Source: UBA2965 sp036526135
GTDB taxonomy: Bacteria > Pseudomonadota > Gammaproteobacteria > Pseudomonadales > Azotimanducaceae
NCBI GenBank assembly: GCA_036526135.1
Contig: DATCZA010000018.1
Span: 140,711-204,710 of the forward strand
Direction: 5' to 3'
DNA: 64,000 nucleotides
Numbering within the stretch: the first letter of the stretch is position 1; each line of letters begins with the position of its first letter. The translations under genes and the position numbers were made by a program. Below the pieces are notes generated by a model, which searched no databases, was not told the origin of the DNA, and was given only the letters and a program-made list of their open reading frames with translations. Below, in pieces: positions 8,200 to 15,580 of this stretch.

Positions 8200-9282
8200 C
8201 TACCTGAGCTTGAGCGTGGAAAGTCCGATCAGAACGAGGACCAGGGTGACGATCCAGAACCGAACGATCACGCGCGGCTCGGGCCATCCCTTGAGCTCGA
8301 AATGATGATGAATTGGCGCCATCCGGAATATCCGACGGCCGGTCATGCGGTACGAGGCCACCTGAAGAATGACGGAGACCGTCTCCAGCACGAACAACCC
8401 GCCCATGATGAACAGCACGATCTCGTGACGCACGATGACGGCGACCACACCGAGCGCCGCACCCAGCGCCAGCGCACCCACGTCGCCCATGAACACCTGG
8501 GCCGGATACGTGTTGAACCAGAGAAAGCCGAGCCCGGCGCCGATCAGCGCGCCGCAGAACACGGCCAGCTCCCCGGCGTCGGCAATGTAGGGTATCTGCA
8601 GATAGCTGGAAAACTCCGTGTGACCGACCAGGTAGGCAATCAGGCCCAGGGCAGCGCCCACCATGACCGTGGGCAGAATGGCAAGGCCGTCGAGCCCGTC
8701 GGTGAGGTTGACCGCGTTGCTGGTTCCCACGATGACGAAGTAGGCGACCGCCAGGTAGCCCACACCCAATGGGATGGCGACCTCCTTGAAAAACGGGACG
8801 ATCAGCTCGGTCTCCTGAGGAGCCTCCGCGGTGTAGTAGAGAAAGGCCGCGGCCCCCAGCCCCACCAAGGACTGCCAGAAATACTTCCACCGGGCGATGA
8901 GCCCGCGGCTGCTGCGCTGGGAGAGTTTCAGGTAGTCGTCGATCCAGCCGACGACCCCGAATGCCACCGTGACCAGCAGGACGACCCACACGTACTTGTT
9001 ACCAAGGTCTCCCCACAGCAGCGTGGTGACCAGAATGACGATCAGGATCAACGCCCCGCCCATGGTCGGGGTGCCCGCCTTGCTGAAGTGGCTTTCAGGA
9101 CCGTCGTCGCGCACGGTCTGCCCGATCTGATAAAGCGAGAGCTTGCCGATGACGTAGGGACCGATCAGCAGTGACATCGCCAGCGCCGTCATCACGCTCA
9201 CCATGGTTCGGAATGTCAGGTAGTGGAACACGCCGAAGCCGCTCACATATCCGGACAGGTATTCGGTCAGCCACAACAGCAT
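8200..9282 (-). CDS. mraY: Phospho-MurNAc-pentapeptide transferase MraY
   Basis: Integral membrane enzyme that makes lipid I from UDP-MurNAc-pentapeptide and undecaprenyl phosphate. The 360-residue product carries the Asp pair in WIDDYLKL, the NAVNLTDGLDGL loop and the HHHFELKGWPE motif, among about ten membrane helices. The ATG at 9282 gives the usual N-terminus MLLWLTEYL and shares one base with the murE stop (TGATG). murF, normally between murE and mraY, is absent. Confidence 0.98.
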   Translation of the reverse strand: MLLWLTEYLSGYVSGFGVFHYLTFRTMVSVMTALAMSLLIGPYVIGKLSLYQIGQTVRDDGPESHFSKAGTPTMGGALILIVILVTTLLWGDLGNKYVWVVLLVTVAFGVVGWIDDYLKLSQRSSRGLIARWKYFWQSLVGLGAAAFLYYTAEAPQETELIVPFFKEVAIPLGVGYLAVAYFVIVGTSNAVNLTDGLDGLAILPTVMVGAALGLIAYLVGHTEFSSYLQIPYIADAGELAVFCGALIGAGLGFLWFNTYPAQVFMGDVGALALGAALGVVAVIVRHEIVLFIMGGLFVLETVSVILQVASYRMTGRRIFRMAPIHHHFELKGWPEPRVIVRFWIVTLVLVLIGLSTLKLR

Positions 9283-10730
9283 CAGACGTTCACTCCCAGC
9301 GCGTTGGCGACCTCGACCCGGTCGCTGTAGCTCAGGCGGCGCCCGGCCACTTCCTGGTAGTCCTCGTGGCCTTTGCCCGCCACCACCACCAGGTCGCCCG
9401 CCGAGGCGTTCTCCACCGCCCGGGCGATCGCCTCGCGGCGATCGACGCAGCGGTGCGTGCACGCCGCGCCCCGCAACCCCGCCGCCATGTCGTCGATGAT
9501 CCGCTCCGGATCTTCCGACCGGGGGTTGTCGCTCGTCATCCAGATCACGTCCGCGCGACGCTCGGCGGCCTGGGCCATGAGCGGCCGCTTGCCCGGATCA
9601 CGGTCGCCGCCGCAACCAAACACGCACACCAGCGCGCCGGACGTGTGGCGCCTGAGCGCCTCGAGCACCTTGTCCAGAGCGTCCGGCGTGTGGGCGTAGT
9701 CCACCACCACCGCGGGGCGCCCCGGCGCGTGAAGAAACTCCATCCGACCGGGAACCTGGGCAACCGAGGCCGCCGCTTCCACCACGTCGTCGAAGGCGAG
9801 CCCGGAGCAGCACAGCGCTCCTATGGCGGCCGCCATGTTGGCCACCGAGAACTCGCCGGCCAGGGGCAACGCCAGATCGGCGGCGCCCCAGGGCGACCGC
9901 CAGCGGCCGCGAACGCCCTGGTCGGTGAAGACGAGATCGTGCCAGCCGAGCTCCGCCTGGCGGCCGTAGCCGAGCAGGGCGACGCCGGGCCCAAGAGATC
10001 GCGCCACGCGACGGCCGAACGCGTCGTCGAGATTGACCACCGCCGTGTCGAGAGACGGCCACCGGAACAGGGATGCCTTGGCATCCGCGTAGGCCGCCTC
10101 GGTCTGGTGGTAGTCGAGGTGGTCGCGGGACAGATTGGACAGCACGGCGACGTCGAACTCCACCTCGGCAACCCGCCCCTGACTGAGGGCGTGGGAGCTG
10201 ACTTCCATGGCAACCCAATCGCAGCCCGCATCCAGAAGCTGGCCCAGACGGCGCTGCACGGTCACCCCATCCTCGGTGGTGAGCCTCGTGCGTTCCAACG
10301 CCCCGGGCCTGCCCCAGCCGATGGTGCCCATGTAGCCGGCGGTCCGGCCGAGGCGTCCGGCCAGATCGGCGATGAAGTGGGCAATGGACGTCTTGCCGTT
10401 TGTCCCCGTCACCCCGATACACCTCAGCCGGCGGCTCGGCCACTCGTGCACGCGAGCTGCCAGGGCGCCCCGGCGCAGCTTGAGATCGGGCACGACCACG
10501 GCCGGGCAGCCTTCCAGCTCCAGCCCCGCCGCCAGCGGTCGCTCCGACAGCACGGCCACCGCGCCGTTACGGCAGGCTTCGGCGACGTAATCCTGCCCGT
10601 CCGAACGATCCCCGGAGATCGCCACGAACGCATCCCCCGGACGAACCTCCCGGGAGTCCACCGCCAGCCCCCTGATCGGCACCTCGGGGGCGTCGGGGTC
10701 TTCGAGCAGCTGCCGCAGGGATACGCTCAC
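9282..10730 (-). CDS. murE: UDP-MurNAc-tripeptide synthetase MurE (meso-DAP type)
   Basis: Adds the third peptide residue. The 482-residue product has the ATP motif GTNGKTS and the DNPRSEDP motif that in this family selects meso-diaminopimelate rather than lysine, so the cell wall is probably DAP-type. There is no MurF domain fused at the C-terminus; the length is that of MurE alone. Its start overlaps the ftsI stop by 4 nt. Confidence 0.98.
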   Translation of the reverse strand: MSVSLRQLLEDPDAPEVPIRGLAVDSREVRPGDAFVAISGDRSDGQDYVAEACRNGAVAVLSERPLAAGLELEGCPAVVVPDLKLRRGALAARVHEWPSRRLRCIGVTGTNGKTSIAHFIADLAGRLGRTAGYMGTIGWGRPGALERTRLTTEDGVTVQRRLGQLLDAGCDWVAMEVSSHALSQGRVAEVEFDVAVLSNLSRDHLDYHQTEAAYADAKASLFRWPSLDTAVVNLDDAFGRRVARSLGPGVALLGYGRQAELGWHDLVFTDQGVRGRWRSPWGAADLALPLAGEFSVANMAAAIGALCCSGLAFDDVVEAAASVAQVPGRMEFLHAPGRPAVVVDYAHTPDALDKVLEALRRHTSGALVCVFGCGGDRDPGKRPLMAQAAERRADVIWMTSDNPRSEDPERIIDDMAAGLRGAACTHRCVDRREAIARAVENASAGDLVVVAGKGHEDYQEVAGRRLSYSDRVEVANALGVNV

Positions 10731-12379
10731 GCTGACTCCCCGTCCGGGCGTACGCCCAGAAGACGCATGGAGCGCGCGGCCACCCGACCAAACACCGGCG
10801 CGGCAACGCTGCCGCCGCCGCGGGCATCGCCCTTGGGTTCGTTGACCACCACGACGATGACCAGTCGCGGATCCGATACCGGCGCTATTCCGGCAAACAG
10901 CGCGACGTGGCGCTCGTCGTCGTAGCCCGAGGCGCCCACCTTGCGGGCAGTGCCCGTCTTGCCTGCCACCCGGTAGCCCACCACGCGGGCCTTGGGCGCG
11001 GTGCCGTCGTTGTCGGTGACGCCCTCCATCATCCCGACGACGTCCGCAATCATGTCCGCATCGAACACGCGCGTGCCCGGACGCACGACTTCCTGCTTCA
11101 CGATGGACACCGGCACCCGGACGCCACCGGTTGCAAGCGTGAGGTAGGCTTGTGCGAGCTGCAGGGGCGAGATGGCGAGACCGTAACCGTAGGCCAGCGT
11201 GGCACGGCCCACCAGGCTGGAGAGGCCCGCGTCGTCGAGCGACGCCCAGGCCTCGCCCGGCAGGCCGGTATTGACGGGCTCACCCACACCGGCACGACTG
11301 AGAACGTCGTACACGGCCCGCTCCTCCAGATCCAGCGCGATCTTCGCGATACCCACCTGGCTGGATACCTGCAGCGCTTCGCCGACGGTGATGGCACCCC
11401 GGTTGACCGGGTCCTGAACCAGCTTGCCGCCAACCCGGAAGTAACCCGGCCCGGTATCGATGACCGTATCGGCGGCGAAGCGACCGGACTCGAGGGCGGC
11501 GAGCACCGTGAACGGCTTTACGGTGGACCCGGGCTCGTACACGTCCGTGACCGCGCGGTTGCGCATGTTCCCCACTTCCACCGAGCCGAGCTCGTTGGGG
11601 TTGTAGGACGGCTGATTGACCAGGGCGAGAATCTCGCCGCTGCGCGCATCGAGCATGACGAGGGAGCCCGACGTGGCACGATGACCCACCACCGCGGACT
11701 TGAGCTCCCGATAGGCGAGAAACTGCAGCCTCAGATCGAGGCTCAGGTTCAGGTCGTCGCCGAATTTCGGCGAGGCGACGTAATCGAGATCCTTGATGGT
11801 CTCGCCGCGCTGATCCTTCAGGACGATCTTCCGTCCGTGCTCGCCGCGAAGCCGGCCGTCGAAGGAGAGCTCGATCCCCTCCAGCCCGGAATCCTCGATG
11901 CCGGTGGTGCCGACCACGTGAGACGTCGTCTCGCTGGCCGGGTAGTAGCGGCGATACTCGGACTGCAGGTGAACGCCCGAGATGCCCAGCTCCCTGACGG
12001 CCTGCGCCCGGTCCCAGGGGACCCGGCGCTTGAGGTAGAGAAACTCCCGATGGCCGTTGCTCTGCACGGACGCGGACAGGCGAGCGGGGTCCAGTTCGAG
12101 CAACTCGGCAAGCGCGCCCAGCGACTCGTCCGTCAGGCCAGCACGGCTTGGATCCAACCAGACCGCGAAAACGGGGGTGCTGACTGCCAGCGGCTCGCCA
12201 TGGCGGTCGTAGACGACACCGCGATAGGCCGGCAGCACCTCGCTGCGAACGGATCTGGCATCGCCCTGCTCCTGCAGGAACTCCCGTTCGGTCCAGTTGA
12301 GGTAACCGAGCCGAACGATCACGGCCACGCAGCCCAGAGCGAAGCCTCCCACCAGCGTGTAGTGCCTCCAGCCCTTCAT
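10727..12379 (-). CDS. ftsI: Septal transpeptidase FtsI (PBP3) with altered SxN motif
   Basis: Class B penicillin-binding protein that cross-links septal peptidoglycan. The 550-residue product has a short N-terminal anchor (about 10-28), the pedestal domain and the transpeptidase domain. Motif 1 is S285-TVK and motif 3 is K474-TG, both normal. Motif 2, normally SxN, reads S339-S340-Q341. The CAG codon at 11359-11357 is clear in the sequence and the surrounding residues (VGIAK) align with the standard VGVSK/VGISK. The Asn is near-universal in active PBPs, so this departure may affect acyl-enzyme chemistry or beta-lactam binding. The gene sits in-frame in an intact operon and is clearly not a pseudogene. 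Confidence 0.97.
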   Translation of the reverse strand: MKGWRHYTLVGGFALGCVAVIVRLGYLNWTEREFLQEQGDARSVRSEVLPAYRGVVYDRHGEPLAVSTPVFAVWLDPSRAGLTDESLGALAELLELDPARLSASVQSNGHREFLYLKRRVPWDRAQAVRELGISGVHLQSEYRRYYPASETTSHVVGTTGIEDSGLEGIELSFDGRLRGEHGRKIVLKDQRGETIKDLDYVASPKFGDDLNLSLDLRLQFLAYRELKSAVVGHRATSGSLVMLDARSGEILALVNQPSYNPNELGSVEVGNMRNRAVTDVYEPGSTVKPFTVLAALESGRFAADTVIDTGPGYFRVGGKLVQDPVNRGAITVGEALQVSSQVGIAKIALDLEERAVYDVLSRAGVGEPVNTGLPGEAWASLDDAGLSSLVGRATLAYGYGLAISPLQLAQAYLTLATGGVRVPVSIVKQEVVRPGTRVFDADMIADVVGMMEGVTDNDGTAPKARVVGYRVAGKTGTARKVGASGYDDERHVALFAGIAPVSDPRLVIVVVVNEPKGDARGGGSVAAPVFGRVAARSMRLLGVRPDGESA

Positions 12380-12642
12380 GGCTCGATGGGCTCCACCCGG
12401 TCGGGGAAGATCATGCCAAGCTCGGCTTCCGCCACCCGTTCGACGTTCACGTATGAGGTCTGCGCGCTGCGCTCCAGGAGCAGCCGGCTGTGCTCGGCGA
12501 GTTCCTCGTCCTGAACACGCTGCGCGGCCTGAAGATCGGCGTGAAGCTGCCGCACTTTCTGGCTGCTGAACGCAACCTGCACGCCGGACACCGTGACCGC
12601 GACCAGCAGGGTTGCCACGATCCAGCCGTAAAGCCGACTCAT
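12376..12642 (-). CDS. ftsL: Cell division protein FtsL
   Basis: Small bitopic protein (88 residues) with a membrane segment at about 5-22 followed by a heptad-rich coiled coil (QKVRQLHADLQAAQRVQDEE) that pairs with FtsB and FtsQ. The C-terminus AEAELGMIFPDRVEPIEP fits the conserved FtsL end. Sequence conservation in this family is low; the call rests on size, topology and position between rsmH and ftsI, with 4-nt overlaps on both sides. Confidence 0.92.
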   Translation of the reverse strand: MSRLYGWIVATLLVAVTVSGVQVAFSSQKVRQLHADLQAAQRVQDEELAEHSRLLLERSAQTSYVNVERVAEAELGMIFPDRVEPIEP

Positions 12643-13571
12643 GAGATTTTCTCCACCACCCGAAGGACGGCGCTGCGCGAGCGCGGGTTGCGCGCCCGTT
12701 CGGCAGCGCCAGCGCGGACGGGTCCTGCCACCGAGCGCGCCGGGACGACCTGAGCCGCCGCCCTTACCGGTAACCGGCGCGGCAACGGCGGGGGCTCCGT
12801 TAAGCTCTTGAAGAAGCGCTTGACCATCCGGTCTTCCAGAGAGTGAAAGCCGATCACCGCCAGGCGCCCCCCGGCAGATAGCATCTCGAATGCCTGTCGC
12901 AACCCGCTCTCGAGCTCGCCAAGCTCATCGTTGACGTGCATCCGCACCGCCTGGAACACGCGGGTGGCCTCATGCTTGCCGGGTGTGGCTCGCGGCTGCG
13001 CCGCGCGCACCAGCGCCACCAGCTCACCGGTATCGGAGATTGGCCGGGCCGCCGCGATGGCGGCGGCGATGCGCCTGGCATAGCGCTCCTCTCCGAGCGA
13101 TCGCAGCACGCCGGCGATCTCCTGCTCCGAAGCCGAATTGAGCCACTGCGCGGCAGACATTCCCGCGCCCGGGTCCATGCGCATGTCCAGGGGCCCGGAC
13201 CGCAGAAAGCTGAAACCTCGCTGAGGATCATCCAGCTGGGGAGAGGAAACGCCGAGATCCATGAGCACGCCCTGCACCGACTCGATGTCGAGCGAGGCAA
13301 GCGCCCGGCGCAGATCAGAAAAGCGCGCGTGACAAATGGTCAAACGGGGCTCGGAGCTGGCCATCTCCCTTCCCGCCGCGACGGCCGCCGGGTCCCGATC
13401 CAGGGCAACCACCCGGCTCTCGTCACCAAGAACCGCCAGGAGCGCGCGCGAATGGCCACCGCGCCCGAACGTGGCGTCGACGTACACGCCCTGCCTGACT
13501 GTCGAGTTCCCCATCCCCGTCAATGTCGCCACCGTCTCCTGGCAAAGCACCGGCTCGTGCGTATTGCTCAA
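12639..13571 (-). CDS. rsmH: 16S rRNA (cytosine1402-N4)-methyltransferase RsmH
   Basis: SAM-dependent enzyme that methylates C1402 of 16S rRNA. TTG at 13571 is chosen as start: it yields the family N-terminus NTHEPVLCQE, overlaps the mraZ stop as TTGA, and gives 310 residues against 313 in E. coli. Longer frames upstream lie inside mraZ. SAM-binding YVDATFGRGGHS and the conserved GFHSLEDRMVKRFF motif are present. RsmI, which methylates the same base on the ribose, is encoded 1.2 kb upstream at 14762-15580. Confidence 0.96.
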   Translation of the reverse strand: MSNTHEPVLCQETVATLTGMGNSTVRQGVYVDATFGRGGHSRALLAVLGDESRVVALDRDPAAVAAGREMASSEPRLTICHARFSDLRRALASLDIESVQGVLMDLGVSSPQLDDPQRGFSFLRSGPLDMRMDPGAGMSAAQWLNSASEQEIAGVLRSLGEERYARRIAAAIAAARPISDTGELVALVRAAQPRATPGKHEATRVFQAVRMHVNDELGELESGLRQAFEMLSAGGRLAVIGFHSLEDRMVKRFFKSLTEPPPLPRRLPVRAAAQVVPARSVAGPVRAGAAERARNPRSRSAVLRVVEKIS

Positions 13572-14026
13572 ACCGACAATCCGGTGAACTCGTCGCCGTT
13601 GGCCAGCAGTTCCCCAGCCCCATCCGAGAGCCAGGTGTTCATCCGGCTCTGCCACAGCGAATCGCTCCAAATTTCTATCTTGTTGCCCTGACCGACCAGC
13701 ACCAGCTTCTTTTCCAATGCCGCATAGCCTCTGAGCATCTGCGGCAGCAGCACCCGACCCTGGCCGTCCAGCTCGAGGTCCGTGGCATGGCCGATCAGCA
13801 GCCGCTGCAGCAACCGGGCCTGCTCACCGATGTTCGAAAGGCTTTCGAGCTTGCGCTGCACCACCTCCCATTCCGGAAGCGGGTACATCAGCAGGCACTT
13901 TTCCCGCATGTCGATGGTCACGACAAGGCGCCCCTCGCTCACGGCGACCACCGACTCGCGATGACGGGTCGGCAGAGCCATGCGTCCCTTGCCATCCAGA
14001 GTGGCGCTGTTGATGCCTCGAAACAT
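13568..14026 (-). CDS. mraZ: Transcriptional regulator MraZ
   Basis: First gene of the dcw operon and its repressor in E. coli. The 152-residue product has two SpoVT/AbrB-like DNA-binding halves, each with the DxKGR/DGQGR turn (LDGKGRMALP at about 10-19 and LDGQGRVLLP at about 86-95). It begins MFRGINSATLD like known MraZ. Three TGGGA boxes lie 66-90 nt upstream of its ATG, the expected autoregulatory operator. Confidence 0.98.
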   Translation of the reverse strand: MFRGINSATLDGKGRMALPTRHRESVVAVSEGRLVVTIDMREKCLLMYPLPEWEVVQRKLESLSNIGEQARLLQRLLIGHATDLELDGQGRVLLPQMLRGYAALEKKLVLVGQGNKIEIWSDSLWQSRMNTWLSDGAGELLANGDEFTGLSV

Positions 14027-14091
14027 GACTGCCCTGGGGGCCGCGCGAATCGGTCAAAATGAACCAGGTCACGACCGATTCAGACGGAATC

Positions 14092-14116
14092 TCCCACAAT
14101 CTCCCACTAAATCCCA
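14092..14116 (-). promoter_or_regulatory. MraZ operator: three TGGGA boxes
   Basis: On the minus strand TGGGA occurs at 14112-14116, 14102-14106 and 14092-14096, each separated by exactly 5 nt (10-bp period, one helical turn). E. coli MraZ binds TGGGN repeats with the same 10-bp period upstream of mraZ. The boxes lie just downstream of the predicted transcription start, suited to repression of the whole operon. Confidence 0.85.
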
Positions 14117-14135
14117 AATTGGCACACCACCAGCC

Positions 14136-14165
14136 ACGATATCGACCCACAGGCTTGCCTGTCAA
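14136..14165 (-). promoter_or_regulatory. Promoter of the dcw operon
   Basis: A perfect -35 TTGACA (14160-14165) and a -10 TATCGT (14136-14141) are separated by 18 bp on the minus strand, about 110 nt before the mraZ ATG and just ahead of the MraZ boxes. Because all genes to ftsZ overlap or lie within 20 nt of each other, this may drive the whole 12.7-kb operon. Confidence 0.7.
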
Positions 14166-14279
14166 GCGAGGAAAACGTCGATAACCTACGGAAATTTATG
14201 GATTTTTTCGGCGCAGAGAGGCTGTCAGAAGGCAGCGGGCAGCTTTATCTTCTTAGTTAACCTCAGGTAGAAGCAGGTA

Positions 14280-14304
14280 TCTAGAATTCACCTTAACTTC
14301 TAGA
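14280..14304. repeat. Inverted repeat between rnpB and the dcw promoter
   Basis: Perfect 7-bp arms TCTAGAA and TTCTAGA are separated by 11 nt in an AT-rich patch. This is the most AT-rich part of the 316-nt stretch between rnpB and mraZ. Apart from the dcw promoter and MraZ boxes I see no other feature there, and no T-run marks this repeat as a terminator. Confidence 0.4.
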
Positions 14305-14342
14305 CCCAATCGGCATTAAAAATCCCGTTTTAGGTGCGAAAA

Positions 14343-14722
<380 letters not shown>

Positions 14723-14761
14723 GGGCAAGACTAATCCCCGGACCGGCGGATTGCCAGGCCC

Positions 14762-15580
14762 TCAGGAGCGCTGCTCCAGGGCGATCCGGTAGAGCACGGA
14801 GCGGTCCATCTTGAGCAGGCGCGAGCCGAGCCGTGCGGCTTGAGCCGGAGCCAGCTCGGCACAAAGGATCTCCATGACCTCGGCGGCGTCCGCGTCGAGG
14901 CCAGCTCCCGCGGCGGCCTCCATCACGAAGACGAACTCCCCCCGAAGGGTGCTCGACAGCGCCTCGCGCAGCTCTCCCGGGGTGCCGCAGTGCAGACTCT
15001 CGTGACGTTTGGTCATTTCCCGCCCGACCATGAGTCGCCGCTGCGGGACCAGCTGCTCCAGATCCGCAAGGCAGGCGGCGACCCGGTGGGGCGCCTCGAA
15101 GAAGACGACGGCTTCCGTGCGTCCGGCAAGATGCCGCAGCCGCTCGCGGCGCTGCCCCGCCCTTGCCGGCAGAAAGCCCTCGAAGAAAAAGCGGCCGGCC
15201 GGAAGAGGACAGACGGACAGAGCAGCCAGGACCGAGCTCGCGCCGGGGACGGGAACCACCCGGACGCCTTCCTCCCAGCAGCGCCGGATGAGATCGAAGC
15301 CCGGGTCGGATACCAGGGGCGTGCCGGCGTCGGAGACCAGTGCCACATCGCCACCCGCCTGCAGCGCGGCCATGAGACGCCGCGCCACGTTCTGCTCGTT
15401 GTGCGCGTGGAACGAGACCAGCTCGGCCTGGGTTGCGCCGATTGCTGCTAACAGCACCTGAGAGCGTCTGGTATCCTCGGCGGCGACTATCTGCACCGAC
15501 GCCAGGACATCGGCGCCTCGACGAGTGATGTCGTCGAGGTTTCCAATTGGCGTGGCAACGACGTAGAGAACACCAGACAT
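14762..15580 (-). CDS. rsmI: 16S rRNA (cytidine1402-2'-O)-methyltransferase RsmI
   Basis: SAM-dependent methyltransferase of the tetrapyrrole-methylase fold acting on C1402 of 16S rRNA. The 272-residue product has the family motifs VATPIGNLDDIT (8-19), AAEDTRRS, FHAHNEQ, ALVSDAGTPLVSDPG and VPVPGASSVLAAL. The ATG at 15580 gives the expected N-terminus and shares two bases with the divergent lpoA start. Confidence 0.97.
   Translation of the reverse strand: MSGVLYVVATPIGNLDDITRRGADVLASVQIVAAEDTRRSQVLLAAIGATQAELVSFHAHNEQNVARRLMAALQAGGDVALVSDAGTPLVSDPGFDLIRRCWEEGVRVVPVPGASSVLAALSVCPLPAGRFFFEGFLPARAGQRRERLRHLAGRTEAVVFFEAPHRVAACLADLEQLVPQRRLMVGREMTKRHESLHCGTPGELREALSSTLRGEFVFVMEAAAGAGLDADAAEVMEILCAELAPAQAARLGSRLLKMDRSVLYRIALEQRS

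Noticed and set aside
9171..10925. 584-codon plus-strand frame opposite murE and the ends of mraY and ftsI
   Set aside because: Arg/His-rich, low-complexity translation typical of a shadow frame; the opposite strand is the real murE.
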